NCBI GenBank assembly: GCA_947175245.1
Contig: CAMWLW010000025.1
Location: 1-32,323, forward strand
DNA from: an uncultured Bacteroidales bacterium
GTDB taxonomy: Bacteria > Bacteroidota > Bacteroidia > Bacteroidales > Muribaculaceae
Length of the DNA stretch: 32,323 nt
Direction: 5' to 3'
The translations under genes and the position numbers were made by a program. The notes below the pieces were generated by a model. That model was not told the DNA's origin. It did not search any database and saw nothing but the letters and a program-made list of their open reading frames with translations. Positions 7,908-15,953 of this stretch are shown here, piece after piece. Positions within the stretch are counted from its first letter, which is position 1; every line of letters starts with the position of its first letter.

Positions 7908-9044
7908 TCATTCATATAGCTTTGTGTCACCGCCGAGCCTGTGCTCGCGGCGATGTATCGCGCGGGTAAGCAACATATTGCCTACCGCCCACACCATCAA
8001 GTCGATAAGCACAAGCCATGTCACATTGATGAACGCCGACAGCAGGACATTGACAGTGATGAACATGGCCGAGATTATCAGAATAACTATCATGGTCACA
8101 TGCTGGGGGATGCCCAGGGCGAGTATCTTGTGATGAATGTGGCACTTGTCGGGGAGGAACGGGTTGCGGCGGTGCAGTATGCGATGGAAACATACGCGCA
8201 CCACATCAATGCACGGCACGATTAGCGGCGAGAAAGCCACGACCACAGGATTAACGGGCAGATTATCCATCGTCGATATCGACATCCCGGCCATCTTGAG
8301 GGCGAGCGTGGAGAGAATCACACCGATAGTGAGGGCACCGGTATCGCCCATAAGGATCTTCTTGCGCTTGCCCGGGTCGCCGAACACATTGTAATAGAAA
8401 AATGGCACGAGCGTGCCGATGGCAGCGACCGAGAGCATCGAAAAGAACAGGTCGCCGCTCGAATAAAACGCTATACCGTAGAACAGCAACGCGATAACGC
8501 TCAGGCCCGACGCGAGGCCGTCGATACCGTCAATAAGATTGATAGCATTGATAATGAACACAATCACCAGCAGCGTGAGAAAAAATCCGGCTACAGGATG
8601 AATGGTGTCAATCCACAGGAAGCCGTTGAGGTTTTTGAGAGTGAGCCCGGCGGCGACAATAAAGACAGCAGCGACTATCTGCACAACAAACTTGGCGACA
8701 TAACGCACACCCACCAGATCATCGGCCATGCCGACGAGATACATGAGCACAAGGGCACACATTATGAAGCATATCTGGACGACATGTGAAAGATTGAACA
8801 GGCCGATAGTATCTCCCACCGAGAGGAGTTCGATGCCGAATACACACGCCATCGAGAAGATGATGGCCGGCATGAATGCAAAGCCGCCGAGACGTGGCAC
8901 AACGAAGCTGTGTATCTTACGCTCGTCGGGGATATCAAAAAGTTTCTTTCGGAAAGCTATCAACAATATCTGAGGTATCAATATGCCGGTCAAGAGCACA
9001 CTAATGCCAAATGTAATCAGAATGTCTATAAGCCAGATATCCAT
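7908..9044 (-). CDS. WecA/MraY-family undecaprenyl-phosphate sugar-1-phosphate transferase
   Basis: 378 aa, about ten hydrophobic segments. Family GT4 motifs are present: DD at 108-109 followed by VGVR, NLIDGIDGLASG at 169-180, GDTGAL at 233-238, and HIHH at 302-305. These enzymes move a sugar-1-phosphate, often GlcNAc-1-P, from a UDP-sugar onto undecaprenyl phosphate, which starts synthesis of a lipid-linked glycan. The HIHH motif and length fit WecA-type rather than MraY. It is the first gene of the operon with the wza and wzc homologues, so it probably makes the primer for the polymer they export. The sugar used cannot be told from sequence. No polymerase, flippase or glycosyltransferase gene follows, so the rest of the pathway must lie elsewhere. 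Confidence 0.88.
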   Translation of the reverse strand: MDIWLIDILITFGISVLLTGILIPQILLIAFRKKLFDIPDERKIHSFVVPRLGGFAFMPAIIFSMACVFGIELLSVGDTIGLFNLSHVVQICFIMCALVLMYLVGMADDLVGVRYVAKFVVQIVAAVFIVAAGLTLKNLNGFLWIDTIHPVAGFFLTLLVIVFIINAINLIDGIDGLASGLSVIALLFYGIAFYSSGDLFFSMLSVAAIGTLVPFFYYNVFGDPGKRKKILMGDTGALTIGVILSTLALKMAGMSISTMDNLPVNPVVVAFSPLIVPCIDVVRVCFHRILHRRNPFLPDKCHIHHKILALGIPQHVTMIVILIISAMFITVNVLLSAFINVTWLVLIDLMVWAVGNMLLTRAIHRREHRLGGDTKLYE

Positions 9045-9078
9045 TTATTAATGTGATGTAAAAAAGTGTATTCAACTG

Positions 9079-9086
9079 CAAAGTTA
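9079..9086 (-). promoter_or_regulatory. Promoter of the exopolysaccharide operon
   Basis: On the minus strand TAACTTTG (exact TAnnTTTG) is preceded, with a 20-nt spacer, by TTTG, a good -33 box. About 35 nt before the first start codon. One of the best promoters in the window. Confidence 0.7.
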
Positions 9087-9134
9087 CCATAATACATTCT
9101 AAAAAGCAAATATTAAGCTAAATAAGGCAGCAAC

Positions 9135-9168
9135 AAAAGGGGCTGCACCGCACGGCACAGCCCCTTTC
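9135..9168. terminator. Terminator after the first beta-helix gene
   Basis: AAAAGGGGCTG (9135-9145) and CAGCCCCTTT (9158-9167) form a 10-bp stem with a 12-nt loop. On the minus strand it ends in TTTTGTTG, 23 nt after the stop of the 9191-10843 gene. The plus-strand side also has TTT. Confidence 0.8.
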
Positions 9169-9190
9169 TCCATCCATATCCAAATTCGGG

Positions 9191-10843
9191 TTATAAAACC
9201 ACTTTATACACTTTATTTCCCTGCTTCTTGATGTAGAGTCCTGTTGTGGGGTTCTCAACGCGCACGCCCTGGAGGTTGAAGTACTCGACGGGAGCGTTAA
9301 CCTCGTCAGCATCAACATTGTCAATGCCGGCGTGAACGGGATCCCAGACCTCGATATTGCCGTTAGCAGCAACAAGAGCATACTTCTCGCTGTCGGCCAT
9401 AAGGTTGAGCTTCAGCACATCGGTAAAGCCGTTGATGAGGGTCGTGTCGAGACCGCGTGTGCCCGAGAAGTAGATGTCGACCACACCGGCGGGAGTCCAG
9501 TCCGCACCGTTGAAGTTATAGTTGTTCTCGACGTCGATGCTGAAAGTCGAGTTGCCGATCAGATTGCTGCCGCTCGCGCCGAGGAAAAGGAATGCTTTAG
9601 AACTGTTCCAATCGGTAACGTTAATATTCTCGAGAGTAACTTTTGCACCGCCCATAACGCGGACCTGATTATTGTCGGTCACCTTTGCACACTCAAAGTC
9701 AACATTGGTAAGTGCTATTAATGAACCGCCGGACTTTGTCTCGAAAGCGTTCTTGTTTACACCATTGATAACTTTCACATCGCTCATATTCAGGATACCG
9801 CCCTCAACCAGGAAAGCGATATTGGTAGCGTTGGCATTGATGGTGATATTCTTACCCTCGGCAGGAGCAACCGTGTACTGCTTTTTCATGTGGGCACGGG
9901 TACCTACGGTCTGATCCATGTAGAGTGTGAGCACCACATTGTTGTCTTTGGTTATAGCGGCGTTAGCCTCGACAGCAGTAACAACATCATTAATAGAAGC
10001 GAAGTTGCAGCCGGTTATGCCCTCAACCTCGATGCCGGGAGTGGTAACGATTATCGATTTGCCCTCAACAACCAGGTTGCCGTTCTTAACAACGAGGCTG
10101 AGCTCGGGGTTGGTCAGGGTGAATTTTGAAGGATCGGTGCAGTTCTGCACGGCCGTGCCGCCGACGATATTGTCGACATTGAGCACGATGGGAGTGGTGT
10201 TGGTGATACCCTCGTCGGCCACTTTGACTGTTGCAGCGCCCTCATAGTAAATGGTGAGGTTGTTGTCACCGGCCAGTGTCAGCGTCGTGTTTGACTTCAC
10301 AGGGATGTCACAATCGGTGGCTGATACATTCGTATGAACCGAGCCCTCAAACTTTACATTTGTAAGGTTAACAGTGTACTTGTTGTTCTCCTTAAGATTT
10401 ATAACGTTAGCTGACGCGGTGGTCACGTTGCGGAAAAGCACATTGGTCAAGTTGAGGGTCGCATTTGCTTTCTCAAGAGCGATAATCTCGTTCTTATTGG
10501 TGATTCTTCCGCCATCAAATATTAAATCCTGAAAATTGATAGTAGTATTGGTATTTGAAAGCAGAAAAAGCTGATGTTGCGAGGTATTATTACGGGTAAT
10601 AACTATGTCAGGATTGGCTCCTCTAATTGTATAAACATAGCCCGACTTAGCACCACTGCGGCTGCCGTTATCCATGTTGATATCGTTGTTGACCTGGAGG
10701 ATATCGTTTGACGCGGCGGCCTCGAAAGCAGCGCTAAGCGTAGGATAGTCAACATTGGTAGTCAGGTTGGTGACATTATCCTGAGCATGAAGGGCAGTAC
10801 CCAGCCCGAGCAGTGCGATAAGTGAAAGTAAAGATTTTTTCAT
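9191..10843 (-). CDS. Secreted beta-helix-like protein with C-terminal sorting-type tail (paralogue 1)
   Basis: 550 aa. A Sec signal peptide (cleavage likely after HAQ at about 21) is followed by many short strands with repeated asparagines and phrases such as LTNVLFRNVT, LTNVKFEGS, ITINANATNIAFL and LENINVTDW, the look of a right-handed parallel beta-helix of the pectate-lyase-like class. No catalytic site is recognisable. The C-terminus, EYFNLQGVRVENPTTGLYI then KQGNKV, is a short tail found on many secreted Bacteroidales proteins and resembles the end of type IX secretion tails (TIGR04183-like). The next upstream gene is a paralogue with the same layout: both have NNYN-x-NG-x-DWTPA-x-VV and the same tail. 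Likely a surface or secreted adhesin or glycan-binding protein; function unproven. No TAnnTTTG promoter was found for it. Confidence 0.75.
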   Translation of the reverse strand: MKKSLLSLIALLGLGTALHAQDNVTNLTTNVDYPTLSAAFEAAASNDILQVNNDINMDNGSRSGAKSGYVYTIRGANPDIVITRNNTSQHQLFLLSNTNTTINFQDLIFDGGRITNKNEIIALEKANATLNLTNVLFRNVTTASANVINLKENNKYTVNLTNVKFEGSVHTNVSATDCDIPVKSNTTLTLAGDNNLTIYYEGAATVKVADEGITNTTPIVLNVDNIVGGTAVQNCTDPSKFTLTNPELSLVVKNGNLVVEGKSIIVTTPGIEVEGITGCNFASINDVVTAVEANAAITKDNNVVLTLYMDQTVGTRAHMKKQYTVAPAEGKNITINANATNIAFLVEGGILNMSDVKVINGVNKNAFETKSGGSLIALTNVDFECAKVTDNNQVRVMGGAKVTLENINVTDWNSSKAFLFLGASGSNLIGNSTFSIDVENNYNFNGADWTPAGVVDIYFSGTRGLDTTLINGFTDVLKLNLMADSEKYALVAANGNIEVWDPVHAGIDNVDADEVNAPVEYFNLQGVRVENPTTGLYIKKQGNKVYKVVL

Positions 10844-10867
10844 GAGGTATAAAGTTAGTTTTGGTTA

Positions 10868-10901
10868 GATTTTGGTTGGATTTTATTATCAATACGCGCG
10901 G
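10868..10901 (-). promoter_or_regulatory. Upstream sequence shared with paralogue 2 (copy 1)
   Basis: Plus-strand GATTTTGGTTGGATTTTATT (10868-10887) followed by ATCAATACGCGCGG (10888-10901). The same two blocks, slightly changed, lie before the second paralogue at 12630-12683. Since no TAnnTTTG is present, this may hold the promoter or a control site. Confidence 0.4.
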
Positions 10902-10916
10902 TGAAGAAATTATACT

Positions 10917-10950
10917 CAAAGCGGGAACGCATTTTTTTGCGCCCCCGCTC
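10917..10950 (-). terminator. Terminator after the second beta-helix gene
   Basis: AGCGGG (10920-10925) pairs with CCCGCT (10944-10949), with inner CGCA/TGCG pairing around a T7 loop. It is 24 nt past the stop of the 10974-12617 gene and separates the two paralogues into two transcripts. The minus-strand downstream run (TTTGAGTATAATTT) is only moderately T-rich. Confidence 0.65.
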
Positions 10951-10973
10951 TGATTTTTAATATTACCTAACTT

Positions 10974-12617
10974 TTAACGTATTGAGATTTTGGAAACCTT
11001 GTTGCCTTGTTTCATGATGTAGAGACCTGTCGTGGGGTTCTCGACGCGCACGCCCTGGAGGTTGAAGTACTCAACGGGGGCGTTGTCGTCGCCAATCACG
11101 CTGTCGATGCCGGCCTGCTCGGGATCAATAACCATGATGTTACCCTCCTGTGCCTCGAGGACATAATCCTCAGCGTTGAGGTGGAGTTTGTCAACATCGG
11201 TGAAGTCGTTGATGAGAGTAGTAGCGAAGTCGCGTTTACCCGAGAAGTAAACCTCGACAACATTTGCGGGAGTCCAGTCGGTACCGTTGAGGTTGTAGTT
11301 GTTCTCGACACAGAAGCTGAAGTCGGTAGTGCCCGAGAAGCTGCTGCCGCTCGCGCCATAGAATGCGAAGTTAGCAGCGGGATAGCAGTCGACCACGGTG
11401 ACATTGTTGGCAGCGACCTTACCGCCGTTGGTTACCTGGAGGAGCACACCATTGTCATTGCGCATGTTTTTGATTGTGACATTGTTGAGGGTCAGCTTGG
11501 CATGAGAGGTAACCTCAAGCTGCTGCTTGTTGTAGTTGGTGCCGTTACCGGCGAGGGTAATATCGCTGATTGTGAGGTCGGCGCTGTTGTTAACAAGCAT
11601 CGAGATGTTGTTGGCGGTGCAGTTGATGGTGATGTCCTGGCCCTCGGCGGGAACGAGGCTGATGGCGACGTTGCCGGGGAATGTCTGACGGGTGGTGATG
11701 GTCTGCTCTTTAGAGATAGTGAGCGTAGCGGCCTCGATCTTTTTGTCAGCGTTTTCGTCGTAGGCATTATAGGTAGTGATAGCGCTGAGAGCGGCGTTGA
11801 TGCTCGAGAAGTCCATGCCGTTGATACCCTCAGCCTCGGGAGTGGTGGTGACGTAGATGGGATCGGGCATGGTGACGATGAGGTCGCCGTCCTTGGCCTG
11901 GAGCTTCATGGTCTTGTCAACGAGCTCAAACTTGGTGACGTCGGTGCAGTTCTTGACAACGACCTGACCGCCCTCGCCGGTGTAGTTGAGGATGATAGGG
12001 TCGGTGTTGGTCAGCTCGCCCTCGACGGTGATGAGACGACCGTTGGGCATGTTGAAACGGGCCTTGATGTCGCCCGAGATGATGAATTTGCAGCGGCTCG
12101 ACTCGGGAAGGGTAACGTCATAGAGGAAGTTGCCGCCCTCAAAGGCACAGTCGGTGAGCTTGAATGTCTGGTTGCTGCCGTTGGTCTTGAAGTCAAAGAG
12201 CGAATTCTGGTCGCTGCCGGCGCAGTTGAAGCCCGAGAAAGTGACATTTGAGAACTCGAAAACGTTACCGCCCTGGCTCACCTCGAAGAAGGTATTACGT
12301 GTCTTGGTGCTCGAGAGGGTGATATTCTTGACGGTGAGATTGCCATTAGACTGCACGCCCATAAAGAATGAGTTGTTGTAGGTGTGGGTCAGAACGACGT
12401 CGCGGCTGGCGCCCTCGATGGTAACGGTCTTGGTGTTGACGAGATAACGGTTGTCACCGTCACAGTTTTCGGTGACCTTGAGGGTCTCGCCGTCGGCCAT
12501 AGCATTGAACGCCGTGGTGAAGTTGTCATAAGACTCGTTGGTGGTAGTGTTTATTACCTGAGCATTAGCGGTCATGGCGACTGCAAGCCCGAGAGCAAGT
12601 GAGTAGATTTTTTTCAT
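10974..12617 (-). CDS. Secreted beta-helix-like protein with C-terminal sorting-type tail (paralogue 2)
   Basis: 547 aa. Signal peptide with cleavage likely after ANAQ (about 20). The body again shows beta-helix style repeats (LTVKNITLSS, FEFSNVTFSGF, LTLNNVTIKNM, VAANNVTVVDC). It lines up with paralogue 1 over its whole length at low similarity, and closely in the last 110 residues: NNYNLNGTDWTPA, VEVYFSGKRDF, TTLINDFTDV, then the EYFNLQGVRVENPTTGLYI tail. At DNA level the tail-coding segments (9231-9298 and 11017-11084) differ at only 5 of 68 positions, so either the duplication is fairly recent or the tail is kept alike by gene conversion or selection. No enzyme motif is seen. Probably exported to the surface or medium. 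Confidence 0.75.
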   Translation of the reverse strand: MKKIYSLALGLAVAMTANAQVINTTTNESYDNFTTAFNAMADGETLKVTENCDGDNRYLVNTKTVTIEGASRDVVLTHTYNNSFFMGVQSNGNLTVKNITLSSTKTRNTFFEVSQGGNVFEFSNVTFSGFNCAGSDQNSLFDFKTNGSNQTFKLTDCAFEGGNFLYDVTLPESSRCKFIISGDIKARFNMPNGRLITVEGELTNTDPIILNYTGEGGQVVVKNCTDVTKFELVDKTMKLQAKDGDLIVTMPDPIYVTTTPEAEGINGMDFSSINAALSAITTYNAYDENADKKIEAATLTISKEQTITTRQTFPGNVAISLVPAEGQDITINCTANNISMLVNNSADLTISDITLAGNGTNYNKQQLEVTSHAKLTLNNVTIKNMRNDNGVLLQVTNGGKVAANNVTVVDCYPAANFAFYGASGSSFSGTTDFSFCVENNYNLNGTDWTPANVVEVYFSGKRDFATTLINDFTDVDKLHLNAEDYVLEAQEGNIMVIDPEQAGIDSVIGDDNAPVEYFNLQGVRVENPTTGLYIMKQGNKVSKISIR

Positions 12618-12629
12618 GCTTGAACAGTT

Positions 12630-12683
12630 GATTTGGTTAGTATTTTATTAGATTATTTCCTTATTTAACAATCTATACGCGGC
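12630..12683 (-). promoter_or_regulatory. Upstream sequence shared with paralogue 1 (copy 2)
   Basis: Plus-strand GATTTGGTTAGTATTTTATT (12630-12649) and ATCTATACGCGG (12671-12682) match the two blocks before paralogue 1, though spaced further apart. No TAnnTTTG element is present nearby. Confidence 0.4.
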
Positions 12684-12724
12684 TGGCGGTGGATTTACTC
12701 ATTTGCTGACGGATTTTTTTACTG

Positions 12725-12760
12725 GCGGGCGCAAGCGCCCCCGGCATAGGACGGATAGGG
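12725..12760. repeat. GC-rich dispersed intergenic element, copy 1
   Basis: Begins GCGGGCGCAAGCGCC and contains GGCATAGGACGGA. About 28 of 36 positions match the copy at 16572-16607. Both copies lie in gaps between genes, like REP-type elements. GGGCGCAAGCGCCC inside it is self-complementary. Confidence 0.5.
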
Positions 12761-12785
12761 GTGGTTGGACGAGGGGGACGGAGAC

Positions 12786-12821
12786 GAAAAAAGCGGCGCA
12801 TCCGGGTGGGGACGCGCCGCT
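12786..12821 (-). terminator. Intrinsic terminator of secDF
   Basis: On the minus strand AGCGGCGC (12821-12814) pairs with GCGCCGCT (12799-12792), followed by TTTTTT. 26 nt after the secDF stop. Classic form. Confidence 0.88.
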
Positions 12822-12847
12822 GATGTATTTAACGGGGTTAGTTTCTA

Positions 12848-15739
12848 TCAGGCTTTTGCACCGATTTTCTTGCGACCGATAAGGTAAGCCACGGGGGTGG
12901 CAATGTAGAGGGTCGACAGAGTACCGGTGATGACACCGAACAGCATTGCGAAGACGAAGCTGCGGATTGAGTCACCGCCGAGGATGAAGATGCAGAGGAG
13001 CACGAGCAGGGTTGACAACGAGGTCATGATCGTACGACCGAGGGTCGAGTTGAGCGACTTGTTGATCGTGGTGTAGAAGTCCTGCTTGGGATAGAGCTCA
13101 AGGTTCTCACGCACACGGTCGAACACAACCACGGTATCGTTAATCTGGTAACCGATGATTGTCAGGACGGCCGCTATGAACGTCTGGTCAACCTCCATCG
13201 AGAAGGGCAGGAAGTCGTAGCCGATAGAGTAGATGCCGACGATGGTGAAGGCGGTGAAGGCTACGGCAGCGAGTGCGCCGAACGAGAAGGCTACGTTGCG
13301 GAAACGTATCAGGATGTAGAGGAACATGGCGAGGAGCGACAGGGTAACGGCGATGTAGGCCGATGTGCGCATGTCGTCGGCCACGGTCGGGCCTACAGTC
13401 TGTGAGCTCAATACACCCATGGTGTCGTCGAGGGTCGAGAAGTGGTCGTAGTTCATGTCGCCGATAAGGCCCATGCCCTTGAGGGTGTCATAGAGGATGT
13501 GTGTAATCTCGGCGTCAACAGCCTCGGCATCCTCGGCGGCGTCGATCTTGTAGTTGGTCGACACGCGAACCTGGTTCTCCTCCATGATGTTGATGACGCT
13601 GAGCGATGCACCGTCAAATTTGTCGGCAAGGTTGGCCTTGATAGCAACGGGATCGGCAGCAGCCTCACACTTGACAATGTAGTTGCGGCCACCCGAGAAG
13701 TCGATACCGGGGTTGAGCTGACGCACAACGAACGACACGATAACGATGATGATGAAAGCACCTACAACGGCAGCCGATTTCTTCATCTGGCCCAGGAAGT
13801 TGTAGTGGGCGTTGGTGAAGATGTTGCGCGACAGGGGAGTGGTGAAGGTGATGGCCTCGAATGCTTTGTTCTTGGCGCCGAGGATGAACACGATACGTGT
13901 GAGGTAAACGGCGGTGAAGAACGAGCAGATAATACCGATAATGAGGGTGGTGGCGAAGCCCTTGATGGGGCCTGTACCGAAGTAGAGGAGGATCACACCG
14001 GTGATAATCGAGGTGAGGTTAGAGTCGAAGATGGCCGAGAAGGCGTTAGAGTAACCGTCGGAGATGGCAGTGCGGATGTTCTTGCCGGCGCGGAGTTCTT
14101 CTTTACTGCGCTCGAAGATGAGCACGTTGGCATCGACAGCCATACCGAGCGCGAGGACGATACCTGCGATACCCGAGAGGGTGAGGACGGCCTGGAACGA
14201 CGACAGGATGCCGACGGTGAAGAAGAGGTTGAACACGAGGCCGAGGTTGGCGACGAGACCGGGAATCCAGCCATACATGCAGATCATGAAGATCATGAGG
14301 AGCACGAGAGCCACGATGAACGACATGATGCCGGCGTCGATGGCCTGCTGACCGAGGCTCGGGCCGACGGTCATGCTGCTGATGATATCGATCTTGAAGT
14401 CCATCTTACCGCTCTTGAGGACGTTTGCAAGATCCTGAGCCTCCTGGACGGTGAAGTTACCTGTAATCTGTGACGAACCGCCCTCGATGGCGCCGTTGAC
14501 GTTGGGGGCTGAGTAAACCACGTCGTCAAGAACGATGGCGATGGGGTAGCCGATGTTGTTGCCGGTAATCTTGGCCCACTGCTTGGCACCGTCGTTGTCC
14601 ATGCGCATCGACACGTAGCTGCCGTTACCCGACTGGGGGTCGTAATCGGCAACAGCGTTGACAACCACGCGACCGTCGAGTGCGGGACGGCCTTCGTTGG
14701 TCTTGAGGGCATAGAGATAGTAGTAGTCGACGTTGTTGGCGTCGGTGATGGGCTTGTTGGCCCAGCGGAATGCGGTCTCGGCACCGAAGTAGTTGCGGGC
14801 TTCGGGAGCGCGGAGGAGCGAGTCGACCATATAACGGTCAGAAGCCTTGGCAAGACCTACGATCGAGGCGTTCTGGAGGCCGATGCGCATGTAGTCACCG
14901 ACACCTTTGCCCTCGTAGTTGCCGCTCTGACGCTGTGCGGCCGAGAGCTGGGTGAGCTTGCTGATAACCTCGGGAGCCTTGGCCTGGAACGACTCGTAGA
15001 ACTCGAGGTTGGCCGAACGCTTGATGAGCTCGGTCATGCGCTGCTGGTCTTTCACGCCGGGGAGCTCAAGAAGAATCTGACCGTCCTTGCCGCGAAGCAC
15101 CTGGATGTTGGGCGAAACGACGCCGAAGGCATCGATACGGTTGCGGAGCACGTTGGTGGCCGAGTTGTTGACGCGGTTTACAACCTCTTCCTTGAGGCGA
15201 TCAACAGCCTTGGTGTCGCTGTCGCCCGACTTAACGATGTCGGGGAAGATAACGGCGAGGTCGGCGAGACGGTCGTTATCCTCGGCAGCGCGATATTCTT
15301 TTACGAAGGTGCCGACATAGTCGTCGGTCTTGTGCTGACGATAGAGTGAATCGGTGGCGGCGATAGCCTTGTCGAAAGCGGCATCCTTGCCGTCGGTTTT
15401 CATGGCACGCAGGATGTCGGGCATAGACACCTGGAGGGTCACGTTCATACCGCCCTTGAGGTCAAGGCCTAAGCCGATACCCCATTTTTGAACTTCGTTG
15501 AAGTTGTAGCCCAACCACACGGGAGTCTTAGCGATCGAGTCCATGTAGCTCTTGCGGGCAGCTTTGTACAGATCGGAATTCGAATCAGTGGTACCGGACT
15601 GGATGGCAGCAATCTCATCGGCATTCTTCTCGAAGTGATTGGTCACAATCGAGAATGAGAGATAGAATGCACACACGATAACCAAGAAAATAGCGATAAC
15701 ACCCGAAACGAGGCTTCCTAATGTTCCTTTGCTTTGCAT
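12848..15739 (-). CDS. secDF: SecDF fusion, protein translocase accessory subunit
   Basis: 963 aa inner-membrane protein. SecDF uses the proton gradient to pull proteins out of the SecYEG channel on the periplasmic side. The SecD half (1 to about 640) has a first membrane helix near 10-30, a large periplasmic P1 region (about 60-450) and membrane helices with the hallmark AVDANVLIFER near 533-543. The SecF half starts near 645 (NFLGQMKKSA), has NPGIDFSGGRNY and its own hallmark NDTVVVFDRVREN near 866-878. Fusion of the two is usual in Bacteroidota. Single gene with its own promoter, terminator and a leader that can fold strongly. Heavy export of surface proteins in this organism would depend on it. 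Confidence 0.96.
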   Translation of the reverse strand: MQSKGTLGSLVSGVIAIFLVIVCAFYLSFSIVTNHFEKNADEIAAIQSGTTDSNSDLYKAARKSYMDSIAKTPVWLGYNFNEVQKWGIGLGLDLKGGMNVTLQVSMPDILRAMKTDGKDAAFDKAIAATDSLYRQHKTDDYVGTFVKEYRAAEDNDRLADLAVIFPDIVKSGDSDTKAVDRLKEEVVNRVNNSATNVLRNRIDAFGVVSPNIQVLRGKDGQILLELPGVKDQQRMTELIKRSANLEFYESFQAKAPEVISKLTQLSAAQRQSGNYEGKGVGDYMRIGLQNASIVGLAKASDRYMVDSLLRAPEARNYFGAETAFRWANKPITDANNVDYYYLYALKTNEGRPALDGRVVVNAVADYDPQSGNGSYVSMRMDNDGAKQWAKITGNNIGYPIAIVLDDVVYSAPNVNGAIEGGSSQITGNFTVQEAQDLANVLKSGKMDFKIDIISSMTVGPSLGQQAIDAGIMSFIVALVLLMIFMICMYGWIPGLVANLGLVFNLFFTVGILSSFQAVLTLSGIAGIVLALGMAVDANVLIFERSKEELRAGKNIRTAISDGYSNAFSAIFDSNLTSIITGVILLYFGTGPIKGFATTLIIGIICSFFTAVYLTRIVFILGAKNKAFEAITFTTPLSRNIFTNAHYNFLGQMKKSAAVVGAFIIIVIVSFVVRQLNPGIDFSGGRNYIVKCEAAADPVAIKANLADKFDGASLSVINIMEENQVRVSTNYKIDAAEDAEAVDAEITHILYDTLKGMGLIGDMNYDHFSTLDDTMGVLSSQTVGPTVADDMRTSAYIAVTLSLLAMFLYILIRFRNVAFSFGALAAVAFTAFTIVGIYSIGYDFLPFSMEVDQTFIAAVLTIIGYQINDTVVVFDRVRENLELYPKQDFYTTINKSLNSTLGRTIMTSLSTLLVLLCIFILGGDSIRSFVFAMLFGVITGTLSTLYIATPVAYLIGRKKIGAKA

Positions 15740-15775
15740 GTGAAATGATTAATTATTTATTGTTATTGTTATTAA

Positions 15776-15814
15776 GTTCTCAGTAATTCACTGACTGTCA
15801 CGGAGACAGCGAAC
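15776..15814 (-). ncRNA. Compact three-way junction in the secDF leader
   Basis: Three perfect stems fit without gaps: P1 15776-15779 with 15811-15814 (GTTC/GAAC), P2 15780-15784 with 15790-15794 (TCAGT/ACTGA, 5-nt loop), P3 15795-15799 with 15805-15809 (CTGTC/GACAG, 5-nt loop). Only one base, 15810, is left unpaired at the junction. It lies in the roughly 100-nt leader between the promoter and the secDF ATG. Possibly a cis-regulatory RNA; no known family recognised. Confidence 0.4.
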
Positions 15815-15844
15815 ACTATAGCATAGACTACAGTATTCAGTGTG

Positions 15845-15852
15845 CAAATATA
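15845..15852 (-). promoter_or_regulatory. Promoter -7 element for secDF
   Basis: TATATTTG on the minus strand, exact TAnnTTTG, with T-rich sequence upstream (TTTATCGGTTTTTTT) that may hold the -33 box. It gives a leader of roughly 100 nt. Confidence 0.6.
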
Positions 15853-15887
15853 CGATAAAAAAACCGATAAACAGCAAGTTTTTTACC

Positions 15888-15926
15888 AAAAATCAACCCG
15901 AAGCCAAACAGTAAAAGATATTCGGG
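15888..15926 (-). terminator. Weak terminator-like hairpin after the 157-aa gene
   Basis: On the minus strand CCCGAA (15926-15921) can pair with TTCGGG (15902-15897) across an 18-nt loop, followed by TTGATTTTT. Only 6 bp, so doubtful. Confidence 0.3.
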
Positions 15927-15953
15927 GACACAGCCGGGGAGCGAGATGAGAGG

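Noticed and set aside
7847-7930. Longer N-terminus for the Wza-like lipoprotein, starting at 7930
   Set aside because: It would place the lipoprotein signal 28 residues inside the protein and overlap the upstream gene by 23 nt; the ATG at 7846 gives a perfect lipobox signal.
4601-9044. Complete capsule biosynthesis locus
   Set aside because: No glycosyltransferases apart from the initiating enzyme, and no Wzx or Wzy; the neighbours are unrelated and separated by promoters or terminators.
11007-12251. 414-codon open frame on the plus strand opposite paralogue 2
   Set aside because: Low-complexity product rich in Val, Gly, Asp and Glu, typical for the antisense of a gene with strong codon bias; no promoter; the minus strand has a signal peptide and sorting tail.
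12618-12847. Small gene or RNA in the gap between paralogue 2 and secDF
   Set aside because: Apart from the shared upstream blocks, the dispersed element and the secDF terminator, nothing with coding or tRNA character is seen.
13442-14473. 343-codon open frame on the plus strand opposite secDF
   Set aside because: Product is Asp/Glu/His-rich without fold-like pattern and lies opposite certain secDF sequence.
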